Shown piece by piece: positions 41,346-49,436 of a DNA stretch of 64,000 nucleotides. Under the pieces are notes generated by a model. That model made no database searches, was not told where the DNA came from, and saw only the letters and a list, made by a program, of their open reading frames with translations. Source of the DNA: Pseudomonadota bacterium. Its GTDB lineage: Bacteria; Desulfobacterota; Binatia; UBA9968. The first letter of the stretch is position 1. Every line of letters starts with the position of its first letter. The translations under genes and the position numbers were made by a program. Where the stretch lies: assembly GCA_021324155.1 (NCBI GenBank), contig JAJPJQ010000051.1:124001-188000 (forward strand). Direction: 5' to 3'.

Positions 41346-41564
41346 ATGATGACAGACAAAGAGAAATTGATTCTAAGAAAGCTCCGCGGCTGACACAACA
41401 ATTGAGGCCTCGGCTTCGAGGAGACCACGGGCATGGTCTCGAATTCCCTCGATATGAAGCTCGACGAGCTGCTTCGGACATTGAAGCGGATGACGAAGGA
41501 TTACGCTTACGACGCGGAGTATCAGAAGCTGCGGGCCGAGCTGCCGCCGGACTGGCCGCTATAA
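41346..41564 (+). CDS. Candidate small selenoprotein with two in-frame UGA codons
   Basis: A 73-codon frame from ATG 41346 to TAA 41564 is interrupted only by TGA at 41391 and 41403. The parts read MMTDKEKLILRKLRG, then U-H-N-N-U, then GLGFEETTGMVSNSLDMKLD and a further protein-like C-terminus ending ELPPDWPL. Each UGA has a hairpin whose apical loop begins 19 and 22 bases downstream with a G in the first two loop positions, matching my recollection of the bacterial SECIS model. The start lies 4 bp after the preceding gene. Alternatives are a nonsense-bearing pseudogene, or a separate 43-residue protein from ATG 41433, which has its own GAGGAG. No sel genes are in the window. Confidence 0.4.
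41408..41440 (+). promoter_or_regulatory. Two consecutive hairpins, candidate bacterial SECIS elements
   Basis: CCTCG/CGAGG (41408-41412 with 41417-41421, loop GCTT) is followed directly by GAGACCA/TGGTCTC (41421-41427 with 41434-41440, loop CGGGCA). Both are perfect. The first is spaced for the TGA at 41391 and the second for the TGA at 41403. The second would also hide the internal ATG at 41433 in its loop. Confidence 0.4.
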
Positions 41565-41570
41565 ACAATG

Positions 41571-41634
41571 TTGAATGATGAATTTTGAGTTTTGAGTTTC
41601 AATCCAAATGCAACACTCAAAATTCAAAATTACT
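41571..41634. repeat. Heptanucleotide inverted-repeat element
   Basis: Left arm: four 7-mers of form TTGANTN (41571-41598). Right arm: complementary units of form CACTCAA and AATTCAA (41614-41634). The right arm overlaps the stop codon of the minus-strand gene at 41630, and the left arm begins 7 bp after the plus-strand stop at 41564. It sits exactly between two convergent genes. Confidence 0.75.
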
Positions 41635-42382
41635 TCGACAGCCGGACTTTCGGCTGCCGGAGTGTCAGCGGCTTGGTGCCGCTCCAATATTCCCGTTTCC
41701 CGGTCATCGCCTGAACGTGGCCGTCCCATTCGAGGCAGAAAGCCGTAATCCCGAGCTTGACCGCGCGGCGAACTTTTTCCTGCGTCTCGTCATCCTTGGC
41801 GAAGCGTGCGAGCGCCTCGATCTGACGCGCGCCGTGGCCGACGTCCTGCTCGGCGTGGAGCCGGTAGGTCTCGGCAGCGCGCGGTGAAAAATTATAATGC
41901 TCCGTGAGCTCGCGGTAGACCTTGCCGGACGTCTTGTCCGGCCCGCCGAGCTGGCTCTCGACGAAGCTCAGCATCGCGACGCCTTCGAGCGCGGAGCGCC
42001 GCTGGCAGCAGCCGATGATCGCCTCGATCGCCGCCGCCGTGCCGGGCGCTGGCTCCGCCCGGTCGGCCTCATCGCGCGAGATGCCGCCCTCCTCGAGGAA
42101 TTGCAGCATGATGTCGACGTGCGTGCGCGGGCCGGAAAGCTCTTCCATGAAGTTTTCCAGCACCGTGCCCATAAGGCCGTAGTCTTTGGACGCGACGGCG
42201 TTGACGGCGATGTAGCCGAAAAATATCGGATTCGTGCGGACGCGGAGATAATGCTGGACCTCGCCCAGGATGATCTGCTCGCGCGTCCAGCGATGTTGCA
42301 GGATTCCTTGGAACCACGGATGCTCGCCCATGGGCGCCTCGTCGGCGTAGCCCCAGAGCTCGCGGATGAATTCGTCTGACAT
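41630..42382 (-). CDS. Haem-oxygenase-fold di-iron oxidase-like protein (TenA/PqqC superfamily)
   Basis: A 250-residue helical protein with a candidate di-iron set: Glu41 and His44 in GEVQHYLRVR, Glu76/80/81 in ENFMEELSG, His88, Glu142 in FVESQ, and His176, Asp180 and His183 in HAEQDVGH. This pattern is typical of haem-oxygenase-like di-iron oxidases that perform C-C or C-N chemistry, as well as PqqC relatives. It is flanked on both sides by heptanucleotide repeats. Two cupin genes lie upstream on the same strand. Confidence 0.8.
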   Translation of the reverse strand: MSDEFIRELWGYADEAPMGEHPWFQGILQHRWTREQIILGEVQHYLRVRTNPIFFGYIAVNAVASKDYGLMGTVLENFMEELSGPRTHVDIMLQFLEEGGISRDEADRAEPAPGTAAAIEAIIGCCQRRSALEGVAMLSFVESQLGGPDKTSGKVYRELTEHYNFSPRAAETYRLHAEQDVGHGARQIEALARFAKDDETQEKVRRAVKLGITAFCLEWDGHVQAMTGKREYWSGTKPLTLRQPKVRLSK

Positions 42383-42388
42383 AAGACA

Positions 42389-42498
42389 GTTTCGAGATTC
42401 TGGTTTCGAGTTTCGAGTAAGAGCTATTTTACCACTCGTTGCGGAGGCGCAAAGAACCTCCGTCTCGAAACCCGGAACTCGAAACCCGAAACTTTATT
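42389..42498. repeat. Heptanucleotide inverted-repeat element
   Basis: Left arm 42389-42416: four 7-mers, mostly GTTTCGA. Right arm 42464-42498: five 7-mers, mostly CTCGAAA or CCCGAAA. The 47-base spacer has its own GGAGG/CCTCC fold and an AACCTCCGTC core also seen in the copy at 1999. It fills the gap between the cupin stop and the di-iron-type gene start. Confidence 0.85.
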
Positions 42499-42835
42499 TT
42501 AGCGGAACCGTCATAAACACGTGCGGCTCGTTACCGATGACGCGGGAAATATGCCCCTTGCCGGTCAGGTCTTCGGCGAGCATAACGTCGCCGGCTTTGA
42601 ACAGCCGAACACCGTCGGCGCACTCTATCTCCCACCTTCCTGAGAGCGAGACGACGTACTGACGGCGCGGGGCGGGATGCCAGTCGATCACGTGGCCGAC
42701 GGGCGCGCTGCGGAACACGACGCTCGATGCGTTTTGGATCTCAGTCGTCGCGATGCCGGCGCCGCTAAAGCGCGCCTCGATCTCCTCGAAGTGCGATTTG
42801 CCGTCGCCGCCGGCATACAGTCGCACGATTTTCAT
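42494..42835 (-). CDS. Cupin-domain protein
   Basis: A 113-residue single-domain cupin: SSVVFRSAPVGHVIDWHPAPRRQYVVSLSGRWEIECADGVR, then FKAGDVMLAEDLTGKGHISRV. His in DWHPAP and later His in KGHISRV are candidate metal ligands. The start overlaps the stop of another cupin gene by four bases (ATGA), so the two small cupins are made together. The stop region touches a heptanucleotide repeat. Small cupins bind metals or organic acids; the exact role is unknown. Confidence 0.8.
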   Translation of the reverse strand: MKIVRLYAGGDGKSHFEEIEARFSGAGIATTEIQNASSVVFRSAPVGHVIDWHPAPRRQYVVSLSGRWEIECADGVRLFKAGDVMLAEDLTGKGHISRVIGNEPHVFMTVPLK

Positions 42836-43194
42836 TCGCTGGCTCGCTCGGCCTGCAAAGTCACGTGCGGCCCGCCGAACGCTTCCGAGCGGTTGCCGAA
42901 AAGCACGAGCGGGTCGCTCCCTGTATTGGTGATCTGATAATAATCTTTTGCAGGGAAGAACACGACGTCGTCTTTTGCGATCGGCCGCTCGCTGCCGTCG
43001 ATCCCCTTAACGACGCCGCTCCCCTCGATCACGAGAAATGTCTCGGGTGAGGCGTGATAATGCATGTCGGTTCCGTCGCCGGGCTTGAACCAGAGCATCC
43101 ACGAGCGAAAATTGCTCGCCTCGAAGAGATTGATCTTCCGCCGCTTGCGCTCGTCGGTCTCTTCGATTTTGCGCTTCAAGTTGATGAAGTCCAT
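42832..43194 (-). CDS. Cupin-domain protein
   Basis: A 120-residue cupin with the first-motif HYHASPETFLVIEGSGVVKG and second-motif FPAKDYYQITNTGSDPLVLFGNRSE. The His-x-His of motif 1 is present; the second-motif His is replaced by Tyr/Gln, so metal binding may be incomplete. The ATG at 43194 is chosen because AAAGGAGG lies 7 bases upstream. It is the first gene of a two-cupin unit, possibly continuing into the di-iron-type gene. Confidence 0.8.
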   Translation of the reverse strand: MDFINLKRKIEETDERKRRKINLFEASNFRSWMLWFKPGDGTDMHYHASPETFLVIEGSGVVKGIDGSERPIAKDDVVFFPAKDYYQITNTGSDPLVLFGNRSEAFGGPHVTLQAERASE

Positions 43195-43340
43195 GGGCAC
43201 GCCTCCTTTGGCCGGATTCGCCCGGCTCGGACTTTTTATAGCGGATATCGCTCAAAAGCAAAACAGGGCTCTTTGAACGATGCCGAGACGACGCTCTGGT
43301 TTTGTTTTCGTCAACGGGTTGCTGTAAGGTGGGTCATTTT

Positions 43341-44066
43341 ATGGAAATAGTTCTCGCAACATTGTGGATTTATCGCGTGGCATTTAAGCGCACGTTGCAG
43401 CTCTTGAGCACAAACCTGCCGGTCATTTTCGCGCCGCTAATCTATAGCGTGATTCTCTCGCTGGTAACGACGTTATTCAGCGGGCTCTGGCTGATCGGCG
43501 GCATCATCGTCACCGCCGTGACGGCGGCCTGCGCCAGCTCGGCGCTCTATTTGATCGAAAATATCGTGCGCGCAGGCAAAGTGAGCGTGGGCGATTTCAC
43601 CAAAGGGTTCTCGGTTTACATCTGGGATATCCTCACGATCGCCTTCATCTTGTGGATTCCCATGATGCTGCTTTCCGAAGTCGCCGCGTCTTCGCCGCAG
43701 GGGCCGGTGATCATTCTCTTCGTCGAGGTGCTGCTCTATGTGATTCTGAACCCGGTTCCCGAGCTGATCTACCAGACGCGTACCTCCGGCGTCGCGCTGC
43801 TTTCGGCAAGCTACGAGTTTATCGTGGAAAACTGGATCGAATGGTTCGTGCCCAATGTGGCGATCGGTATCGCCGCCTACTGGCTTCTGATCTGGCTCGA
43901 TGTTCCTGCCTCTTACCTGCCGACGTTCTTCCGCTTCTTTTTGCGCTTCGCCGTCTTCGGACTGCTGCTTACGTTCTTGATGATTTTCCGCGGGCTCGTC
44001 TTTTCGGAGCTGAACGGCACGACGCGGCGGAGCCGGGCCTATCGCTATCGCGCGCGTTCGGACTGA
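43341..44066 (+). CDS. Multi-span membrane protein, unknown function
   Basis: A 241-residue protein with about six hydrophobic spans (NLPVIFAPLIYSVILSLV, GLWLIGGIIVTAVTAACA, ILTIAFILWIPMMLL, VIILFVEVLLYVILN, VAIGIAAYWLLIWL and AVFGLLLTFLMIF). The layout, with an early WIYRVAFKRTLQLL and a late ELIYQTRTSG loop, resembles YciC/DUF-type integral membrane proteins, but no family is certain. AAGGTGGG lies 8 bases before the ATG at 43341. It is convergent with the small membrane-protein gene at 44076. Confidence 0.65.
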   Translation: MEIVLATLWIYRVAFKRTLQLLSTNLPVIFAPLIYSVILSLVTTLFSGLWLIGGIIVTAVTAACASSALYLIENIVRAGKVSVGDFTKGFSVYIWDILTIAFILWIPMMLLSEVAASSPQGPVIILFVEVLLYVILNPVPELIYQTRTSGVALLSASYEFIVENWIEWFVPNVAIGIAAYWLLIWLDVPASYLPTFFRFFLRFAVFGLLLTFLMIFRGLVFSELNGTTRRSRAYRYRARSD

Positions 44067-44075
44067 AAATACCGA

Positions 44076-44360
44076 TTACTGCTTTTCTGCGGGTCTTCTG
44101 AAGCAGATGCGCTTCAAGAGATGATAGCCCTCGTGCCCCGCGAGGAAGATTCCGAGCGCGAAGCCGCCCCAGCTGAGCAGCGAGGCGACCACAATCGCCG
44201 CCGCCTTCGTTTGGCCGGAAAACGGCAGGAAAAGAACAATGATGAAGTAAGCGATGTAGACGGTGAAGCTCACTGCGATCAGCGAGACGCCGATCACGAA
44301 GCGCGTCCGTCGCGCGGTTTGTGCGCGTTCGGCGGCGAGTTCGTTCCTCTCCATGTCCAT
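44076..44360 (-). CDS. Small two-span membrane protein
   Basis: A 94-residue protein (from ATG 44360) with two membrane segments, FVIGVSLIAVSFTVYIAYFII and AAAIVVASLLSWGGFALGIFLA, separated by a short loop, and a basic C-terminus (LLKRICFRRPAEKQ). No ribosome site is clear, and an earlier start at 44423 overlaps the divergent gene's promoter region. Family not recognised; the arrangement resembles DUF-type inner-membrane proteins with the motif LSWGGFALG. Confidence 0.6.
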   Translation of the reverse strand: MDMERNELAAERAQTARRTRFVIGVSLIAVSFTVYIAYFIIVLFLPFSGQTKAAAIVVASLLSWGGFALGIFLAGHEGYHLLKRICFRRPAEKQ

Positions 44361-44443
44361 ATTCGGCAATAGTTTAGCATATTCGAACGCTTTTCTCCTG
44401 CTTGACAGGTGAGCCGCGCTCATCTTTAATCAAGCGGAATCCA

Positions 44444-45091
44444 ATGAAGCTCTATACGTTTTTCCGCAGCTCTGCCTCGTACCGCGTGCGCATCGCCTTG
44501 AATTTAAAGGGGCTCCCTTATGAGCCCATGCCGGTGCATCTCCGCCGCGGCGGCGGCGAGCATCTGGCTCCCGCCTACGTCGCGAAAAATCCGCAGGCGC
44601 TGCTGCCGGCGCTCGAAGACGACGGCCGAATACTGACGCAGTCGCTCGCGATCATCGAATACCTCGAGGAACGCCACCCCGAGCCACCGCTCCTGCCGAA
44701 GGAGCCGGCCGACCGCGCGCTCGTGCGTTCGATGGCCCTCGCCGTCGCCTGCGAGGTACACCCGATACAGAATCTGCGCGTGCTGAACTATTTAAAGAGC
44801 GAATTGAAAGTGTCCGACGACGCAGCGATCGCCTGGGCGCGCCACTGGATCGCGCTCGGCCTTGCGGCGCTGGAGGAGATGATCGCCGCCGGGCCGCGGC
44901 GCGGCGAGTTTTGCTTTGGCGACGCGCCGACGCTCGCCGATATTTGTCTTGTGCCTCAACTCGTTAATGCGCGGCGCTTCGGCTCGGATCTCTCCGGCTA
45001 TCGTAATCTCCTCCGCATCGAAGCCGCGTGTGTTAAAGTCCCGGCCTTCGTCAAAGCCGCGCCGGAGAATCAGCCCGACGCGGAGCCATAG
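44444..45091 (+). CDS. maiA: Maleylacetoacetate isomerase (zeta-class GST)
   Basis: A 215-residue glutathione S-transferase fold enzyme that isomerises maleylacetoacetate to fumarylacetoacetate, or maleylpyruvate in the gentisate route. The active-site signature RSSASYRVRIALNLKGLPYE at residues 8-27 is diagnostic. It is followed by NPQALLPALEDDGRILTQSLAIIEYLEE and the C-terminal APTLADICLVPQLVNARRFG. The ATG at 44444 begins exactly at the family start. It supports homogentisate- or gentisate-type aromatic breakdown, with the bicupin at 34370 as a possible upstream step, but the genes are far apart. Confidence 0.9.
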   Translation: MKLYTFFRSSASYRVRIALNLKGLPYEPMPVHLRRGGGEHLAPAYVAKNPQALLPALEDDGRILTQSLAIIEYLEERHPEPPLLPKEPADRALVRSMALAVACEVHPIQNLRVLNYLKSELKVSDDAAIAWARHWIALGLAALEEMIAAGPRRGEFCFGDAPTLADICLVPQLVNARRFGSDLSGYRNLLRIEAACVKVPAFVKAAPENQPDAEP

Positions 45092-45100
45092 GAGCCATCC

Positions 45101-46036
45101 ATGGAATTCACCGGCATCTACTGCGCCAACATCGTGCCGTTCACGCCCGACGGGAAGTCGATCCGCTTTGACGAGCTCGAGCGGCTGTATATCGACTTCA
45201 AGGAGAACGGGGTCTCCGGCATGGTGTGCAACGGCCACGCGGGCGAAGGCGAGCTTTTGACGCGCTCGGAAAAGCTCGAAGTTGTCAAGCTCGCGCGGCG
45301 CGCGCTCGGCAAGGATTACCCAATCGTGGCCGGCGTGCACGCGCTGCCCACGTGGGAATTGATCGAGCAGGCGGAGGAAGCCCGCGAGGCGGGCGCGAAC
45401 GCGGTCATGCTCTGCGCGCCGCCGCTGTTCGCTTGGCACGCCGACCGCCATCCGGAATTCGGCATTAACCAGGTGCGCGCGGTCGCCGAGGCGCTGCCGG
45501 ATTTGCCGATCGTGCTGTTCCAATACTCGCCGAACAATCCGTTCTATTACAAGCCCGACGTGCTCGCGCGCATCTGCCGCGAGATTCCGCAGGTGCAGGC
45601 GATCAAGATGGCGACCAATGTCGACGTGGCGCAATTCGAGGAGGAAGTCCGCGCGGTGCGCTCCGTGCACCGAAAGGTTTACCTGCTGCCGGCGAACGGC
45701 CGGACATTTTACTACGCTTTTCAGCTCAAGCCGGACGGCGCGCTTTCGGGCTCGGCCAACTTCGCGCCCGCGCACGACGTCGAGCTTTTTGAAGCCGCGA
45801 CGCGCGGCGATTTGAAGCGGGCGAAAGAATTACACGACGAGATTTTCCCGGTCTTCCGGCTCGTCTATCGCGACCCGTATGTCTATCTGCACATCCGCTA
45901 CAAGTATTGCGCGTGGCTCCTGGGAAAGATCTCCAGCCCGGCGGTGCGCTCGCCGCTGACGCCGCTGCCCGAGGACGAAGTGAACGGGCTGAAGGAAGGG
46001 CTGCGCGCGAGCGGTTTCGAGCTGAGGCTGCGTTAG
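45101..46036 (+). CDS. DapA-family (class I aldolase/lyase) protein
   Basis: A 311-residue TIM-barrel protein of the dihydrodipicolinate synthase/N-acetylneuraminate lyase family. The Schiff-base Lys169 (QAIKMAT) and the catalytic Tyr142 (FQYSPNN) are present. GVSGMVCNGHAGEGELLTRSEK replaces the usual GTTGE loop, pointing to a 2-oxo acid aldolase or hydratase rather than DapA itself. GGAG lies before the ATG, 9 bp after maiA, so the two are co-transcribed and may act on the same breakdown route. Confidence 0.88.
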   Translation: MEFTGIYCANIVPFTPDGKSIRFDELERLYIDFKENGVSGMVCNGHAGEGELLTRSEKLEVVKLARRALGKDYPIVAGVHALPTWELIEQAEEAREAGANAVMLCAPPLFAWHADRHPEFGINQVRAVAEALPDLPIVLFQYSPNNPFYYKPDVLARICREIPQVQAIKMATNVDVAQFEEEVRAVRSVHRKVYLLPANGRTFYYAFQLKPDGALSGSANFAPAHDVELFEAATRGDLKRAKELHDEIFPVFRLVYRDPYVYLHIRYKYCAWLLGKISSPAVRSPLTPLPEDEVNGLKEGLRASGFELRLR

Positions 46037-46067
46037 TCGTTTCATCCGGGCCGCTTTACCAAAAACT

Positions 46068-47711
46068 TTACCTCCGCGCGACCGTCAGCGTGGCTTTTTT
46101 CACGACGCCGCCGTAAGACGCCGTGATCGTCGCGGAGGTCTTGCCGCCCGACGTTGTCGTCACGGTGAAATTGGCGGTTGACGTCCCGGCCGGAATCGTC
46201 ACGCTGCTCGGCACCCTCACCCGCGATGTCTTGCTGCTGACGAGATTGACCACGACGCCCCCGAACGGCGCTTTGCCGCTCAAGGTCAACTTCCCCTGCG
46301 AGCTGCCGCCGCCGACGACGCTCGTCGGATTCAAGGTGAACGAGGAGAACACCGGGGGCTTGAGCGCGAGCGGCGCCGATTTGCTCACCCCGTTGTAGCT
46401 CGCCGTGATCGTCGCGCTGCTAGCCGTACCGACCGGCGCGGTCGTCACGGTGAAATTCGCCGTGGTCGCGCCGCCGCTGACCGCGACGGTCGCCGGCAGT
46501 GTCACGGCGGAATTGCCGGTTGTGAGATCGACGATCAAGCCTCCGGCGGGCGCGGCCGTGGTGAGCGTCACCACCCCGGTCGCGTTCTGCCCGCCTGTAA
46601 CTGTGCCCGGGCTGACCGAGACGGCGGCGAGCGCCGCGTCCGTCGTCGTCGATGACCCGGAAGCATTGTAACCCAATTCGATTACTTCGAAATCGCTTGC
46701 TGTCAGCGCCGAGAACGCGGGATTCAAGATGCCGTTGTTCCAGCGCGTGTCGTACGTGCCGGTGATGTACATGTCCGAGCCGTTGTCGGCGACGATCAGG
46801 CCGTATTTCTGCATCGCGCGGAATATCTTCTGCGCGCCGGGATCGCTCGTCCGCTGCGTCACGTCGACGCTCGCCTTCAGACGCAGGCGCGCGCCCATCG
46901 GCAGCGCGCCCGTGGTCGAGCCGGCGCGGTGCGAGGCGGGATAGACGTAGCCGTTGGTCGAGCGCACGGTCACGCGCAGCGCATGGCCGATGTCGGTAAT
47001 GCTCGGATCGTAAACCTCGTCATAGCGGATCAGCCCCGGCAGGATCGCGAGACCCGCCGCATCGGCCGAGGTCCAGGTGTCGGGCCGGCGCTCGTTCGTA
47101 TTCATGTCGAAGAACGCGCCGGAGCCCCCGAACCATTTTTTCAGCGTCTGATCGTAATAAACGTTGTAGACCTCGTAGAGATAATTGCGGTCGGCATCGA
47201 CGATGATCAGGTGCCGGTCCCCGTCGTCCCTCTGATCGACGTTGGCCGGATCGCCGCCTTCTACCCAGAAAGGCTGCGTCTGCGCGGCCGCCGGAATTGG
47301 ATAGAAAGGAAAACTTTTGTCGGTCGCGTGATCGACGCCGTCGCTCTCGTCCGAGTAGAGGAAATCGACCGCGACGAGATCCGCGCTCGTCACGCCGGTG
47401 ACGACGGCATACGGCATGCCGTAAATCGCGTTTGGGTGCTGCGGGTCGCCGGCGCTGCCGCCGAGATCGGGATGGAGCTTGCGCGTGCCGCCGTTATTGA
47501 TGAACGAGATGTATTTCGACGAGTCCCTGTCGACCGGCCAATTACTGATGTCGAGGTTCCACCAGTTGTCCGCCGGAAACAGCGGCAGCGGATCGGGCAG
47601 CGGCCCATTGCGCGTGCCGGTTATCGCGCCCGCCGGCGCGGTCATTGCGAAAACAAGCAGCAGAGCGAGCGCCACGGTGCGGCGGATAAATGGGCGGAAT
47701 GCGCGAATCAT
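46068..47711 (-). CDS. Large exported protein with C-terminal Ig-like repeats
   Basis: A 547-residue exported protein with a signal peptide (cleavage near APAGAIT). Residues about 30-350 form one domain (FPADNWWNLDISNWPVDRDSS ... HPDLGG ... ADRNYLYEVYNVYYD) without a known name to me. Two tandem beta-sandwich repeats of about 90 residues follow, each opening with VSPGTVTGGQ or NPTSVVGGGS and closing with SATITASYNGV or SATITASYGGV. The start at 47711 gives a normal signal peptide; the in-frame ATG at 47750 is possible. It is probably surface-exposed or secreted. It is convergent with the aldolase gene. Confidence 0.7.
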   Translation of the reverse strand: MIRAFRPFIRRTVALALLLVFAMTAPAGAITGTRNGPLPDPLPLFPADNWWNLDISNWPVDRDSSKYISFINNGGTRKLHPDLGGSAGDPQHPNAIYGMPYAVVTGVTSADLVAVDFLYSDESDGVDHATDKSFPFYPIPAAAQTQPFWVEGGDPANVDQRDDGDRHLIIVDADRNYLYEVYNVYYDQTLKKWFGGSGAFFDMNTNERRPDTWTSADAAGLAILPGLIRYDEVYDPSITDIGHALRVTVRSTNGYVYPASHRAGSTTGALPMGARLRLKASVDVTQRTSDPGAQKIFRAMQKYGLIVADNGSDMYITGTYDTRWNNGILNPAFSALTASDFEVIELGYNASGSSTTTDAALAAVSVSPGTVTGGQNATGVVTLTTAAPAGGLIVDLTTGNSAVTLPATVAVSGGATTANFTVTTAPVGTASSATITASYNGVSKSAPLALKPPVFSSFTLNPTSVVGGGSSQGKLTLSGKAPFGGVVVNLVSSKTSRVRVPSSVTIPAGTSTANFTVTTTSGGKTSATITASYGGVVKKATLTVARR

Positions 47712-47891
47712 GGGGAAGGAAACAGCAAGCCGCGTGCCGGAGCCACGCATTCTCTGGCACAGGAATAATTCGGACGAGCTTAGGAAAACCGCGACATTTC
47801 TAGACGCCAGGCGTGCCGCGTTGCGGCATCGACACGCGATAACCGCTCTTTTTCCTTCATGCGGCGGGTTAATCCTGCAATTGGGGGACTA

Positions 47892-47921
47892 TTGACGCTG
47901 GTGCGAATGTTGCCCTATTTT
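47892..47921 (+). promoter_or_regulatory. Sigma-70-type promoter before the SMP-30-like gene
   Basis: TTGACG (47892-47897), an 18-base spacer and TATTTT (47916-47921): five of six and four of six matches. The predicted start is about 15 bp before the ATG at 47943. Confidence 0.5.
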
Positions 47922-47942
47922 GCGGAGCCAAAGGAGCGGGCG

Positions 47943-48938
47943 ATGCGCAGATCATTACTTTCGTTTCTAGTCGTCGCGGTCCTCGCGGCGGCGTCGAATG
48001 TGTGGGCGGCCAAGGTCTCGATCCTCGTCGATCTCGATCCGAACAGCGCCGATCAGACCGTCATCGTCGAGACCGTCACCGCGGACGCGAGTGGATTGCT
48101 CTACGTCTGCGACCGCGTCACCGGCAACGTCATCCGCGTCGACCCGAAGGCCCCCAAGCCTGTCGTGGTCGGGCGCATCGAGGCGCGCGAGATGGACGGC
48201 AAGAAGGTGCGCGCCGATTCGTCCGGCCTCGTCTTCAGCCGCGAGGGCGATCTCTACCTAACGAGCGGCGCGTTCCGCGAGATCGTGCGCATTAGGAAAG
48301 CCGATCTGAATCCGGCCAAGCCGGGCGAAGCCGAGACCTTCGCCACCGGCACCGAAGGCGCGAATGGCATCGCCTTCGACAAGAACGGCATTCTCTACGT
48401 CTCCGGCGGTCGTAACGGAAAAATCTATCGCATCGGCAAGAACGGCGGCGCGGCCGAGGATTGGGCGCAGATCGAGCTCTTCACGCGCACGCTGCCCGAC
48501 GGCAAAACCCAGCAGGCGATTCCTGCCAACGGCATGGTTTTCGACAAAAAAGGCGAGACGCTCTACGTCGCCGATACCGCCCGGGGCGCGATCTGGAAAG
48601 TTTCGGTGGAAGCGGACGGCAAGGCCGGTAGGCCGGCGCTGGTCGCGCAGAGCCCGCTGCTCGAAGGCGCCGACGGGCCGGACTTCGATCCGCAAGGCCG
48701 TCTCTGGGTCGCAGCCAATGAGCGCAACGCGGTCGTCATGGTGACGCTCGACGGCAAGGTCGAGCAGATCGCCAAGAACGACAGCAAAGGGCCGCTCGAA
48801 TTTCCCACGTCGGTCGTCTTCGTCGGCAACACCGCCTACGTCAACAACTTCGACACGCCACGGCGCGACAACCTCGCCGCCGACGGCAAGACCTCGCTCG
48901 ACGGCATCGGCGCGTCGATCGTGAAAATCGAGCCGTAA
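47943..48938 (+). CDS. Exported SMP-30/gluconolactonase-like beta-propeller protein
   Basis: A 331-residue exported protein. The signal peptide ends near VWAAKV. The rest is a six-bladed propeller with SMP-30 hallmarks: GLLYVCDRVTGNVIRVDP, GLVFSREGDLYLTSGA, GANGIAFDKNGILYVSGG, ANGMVFDKKGETLYVADTARGAIWKV and GPDFDPQGRLWVAANERNAV. These enzymes hydrolyse lactones using a divalent metal, but some members are only binding proteins. AAAGGAG precedes the ATG. It is followed 16 bp later by a glyoxalase gene. Confidence 0.82.
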   Translation: MRRSLLSFLVVAVLAAASNVWAAKVSILVDLDPNSADQTVIVETVTADASGLLYVCDRVTGNVIRVDPKAPKPVVVGRIEAREMDGKKVRADSSGLVFSREGDLYLTSGAFREIVRIRKADLNPAKPGEAETFATGTEGANGIAFDKNGILYVSGGRNGKIYRIGKNGGAAEDWAQIELFTRTLPDGKTQQAIPANGMVFDKKGETLYVADTARGAIWKVSVEADGKAGRPALVAQSPLLEGADGPDFDPQGRLWVAANERNAVVMVTLDGKVEQIAKNDSKGPLEFPTSVVFVGNTAYVNNFDTPRRDNLAADGKTSLDGIGASIVKIEP

Positions 48939-48953
48939 GGTTTAGAGAAATAT

Positions 48954-49397
48954 ATGGCCGACGAGATCCAATTTCGCATCCGCCATACGATGCTGCCGGT
49001 CGCCGACATCGACCGCACGGTTGATTTCTACACGCGCCTGCTCGGCATGGATATCATGCGCATCCGCGAAGAGCCGGCGAAAAAACTGCGCACGTACTAT
49101 ATCGGCTACGGCAGCGAGGATGACGGGCCGGCGTTGGAGTTGATCGAGACCGGCGGCGGCAATCCGGATGCCAAAATGGCGCCGTGGAACGGCCACGTCG
49201 CGCTCTACGTCTCCGACCTGGCCAAGCTCGCCGAGAAATTAAAGGCGGCGGGCGTCAAGTTTCTCGCCGACCCGTGGCACAACCGCCCCGGACAGCCGGA
49301 TCTCATGGCCTTCATCCAGGACCCCGACGGCTACACCGTCGAGTTGACGGAGCGGCATGGCAAAACCGGGCCGCCGGTGAAAAAAACGCCATCGTAG
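48954..49397 (+). CDS. Glyoxalase I-like VOC protein (lactoylglutathione lyase)
   Basis: A 147-residue single-chain glyoxalase. The four metal ligands fit: His11 in IRHTMLPV, Glu in ALELIET, His in GHVALYV and Glu in TVELTER. RTVDFYTRLLGMDIMR and IQDPDGYTVEL are typical of lactoylglutathione lyase, which detoxifies methylglyoxal. The stop codon at 49395 lies inside a palindromic repeat. It follows the SMP-30-like gene on the same transcript. Confidence 0.87.
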   Translation: MADEIQFRIRHTMLPVADIDRTVDFYTRLLGMDIMRIREEPAKKLRTYYIGYGSEDDGPALELIETGGGNPDAKMAPWNGHVALYVSDLAKLAEKLKAAGVKFLADPWHNRPGQPDLMAFIQDPDGYTVELTERHGKTGPPVKKTPS

Positions 49398-49418
49398 GGG
49401 TTTCAAACCCGACCCTAC
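49394..49418. repeat. Palindromic repeat at the glyoxalase stop codon
   Basis: GTAGGGG at 49394 and CCCTAC at 49413-49418 flank GTTTCAAAC, giving an imperfect palindrome. The TAG stop of the glyoxalase gene is inside the left arm. A similar GTAGGG...GTTTGAAAC...CCCTAC unit occurs in other bacterial genomes to my recollection, which I cannot verify here. Confidence 0.55.
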
Positions 49419-49436
49419 ATCGGAAACGATCCGCGT

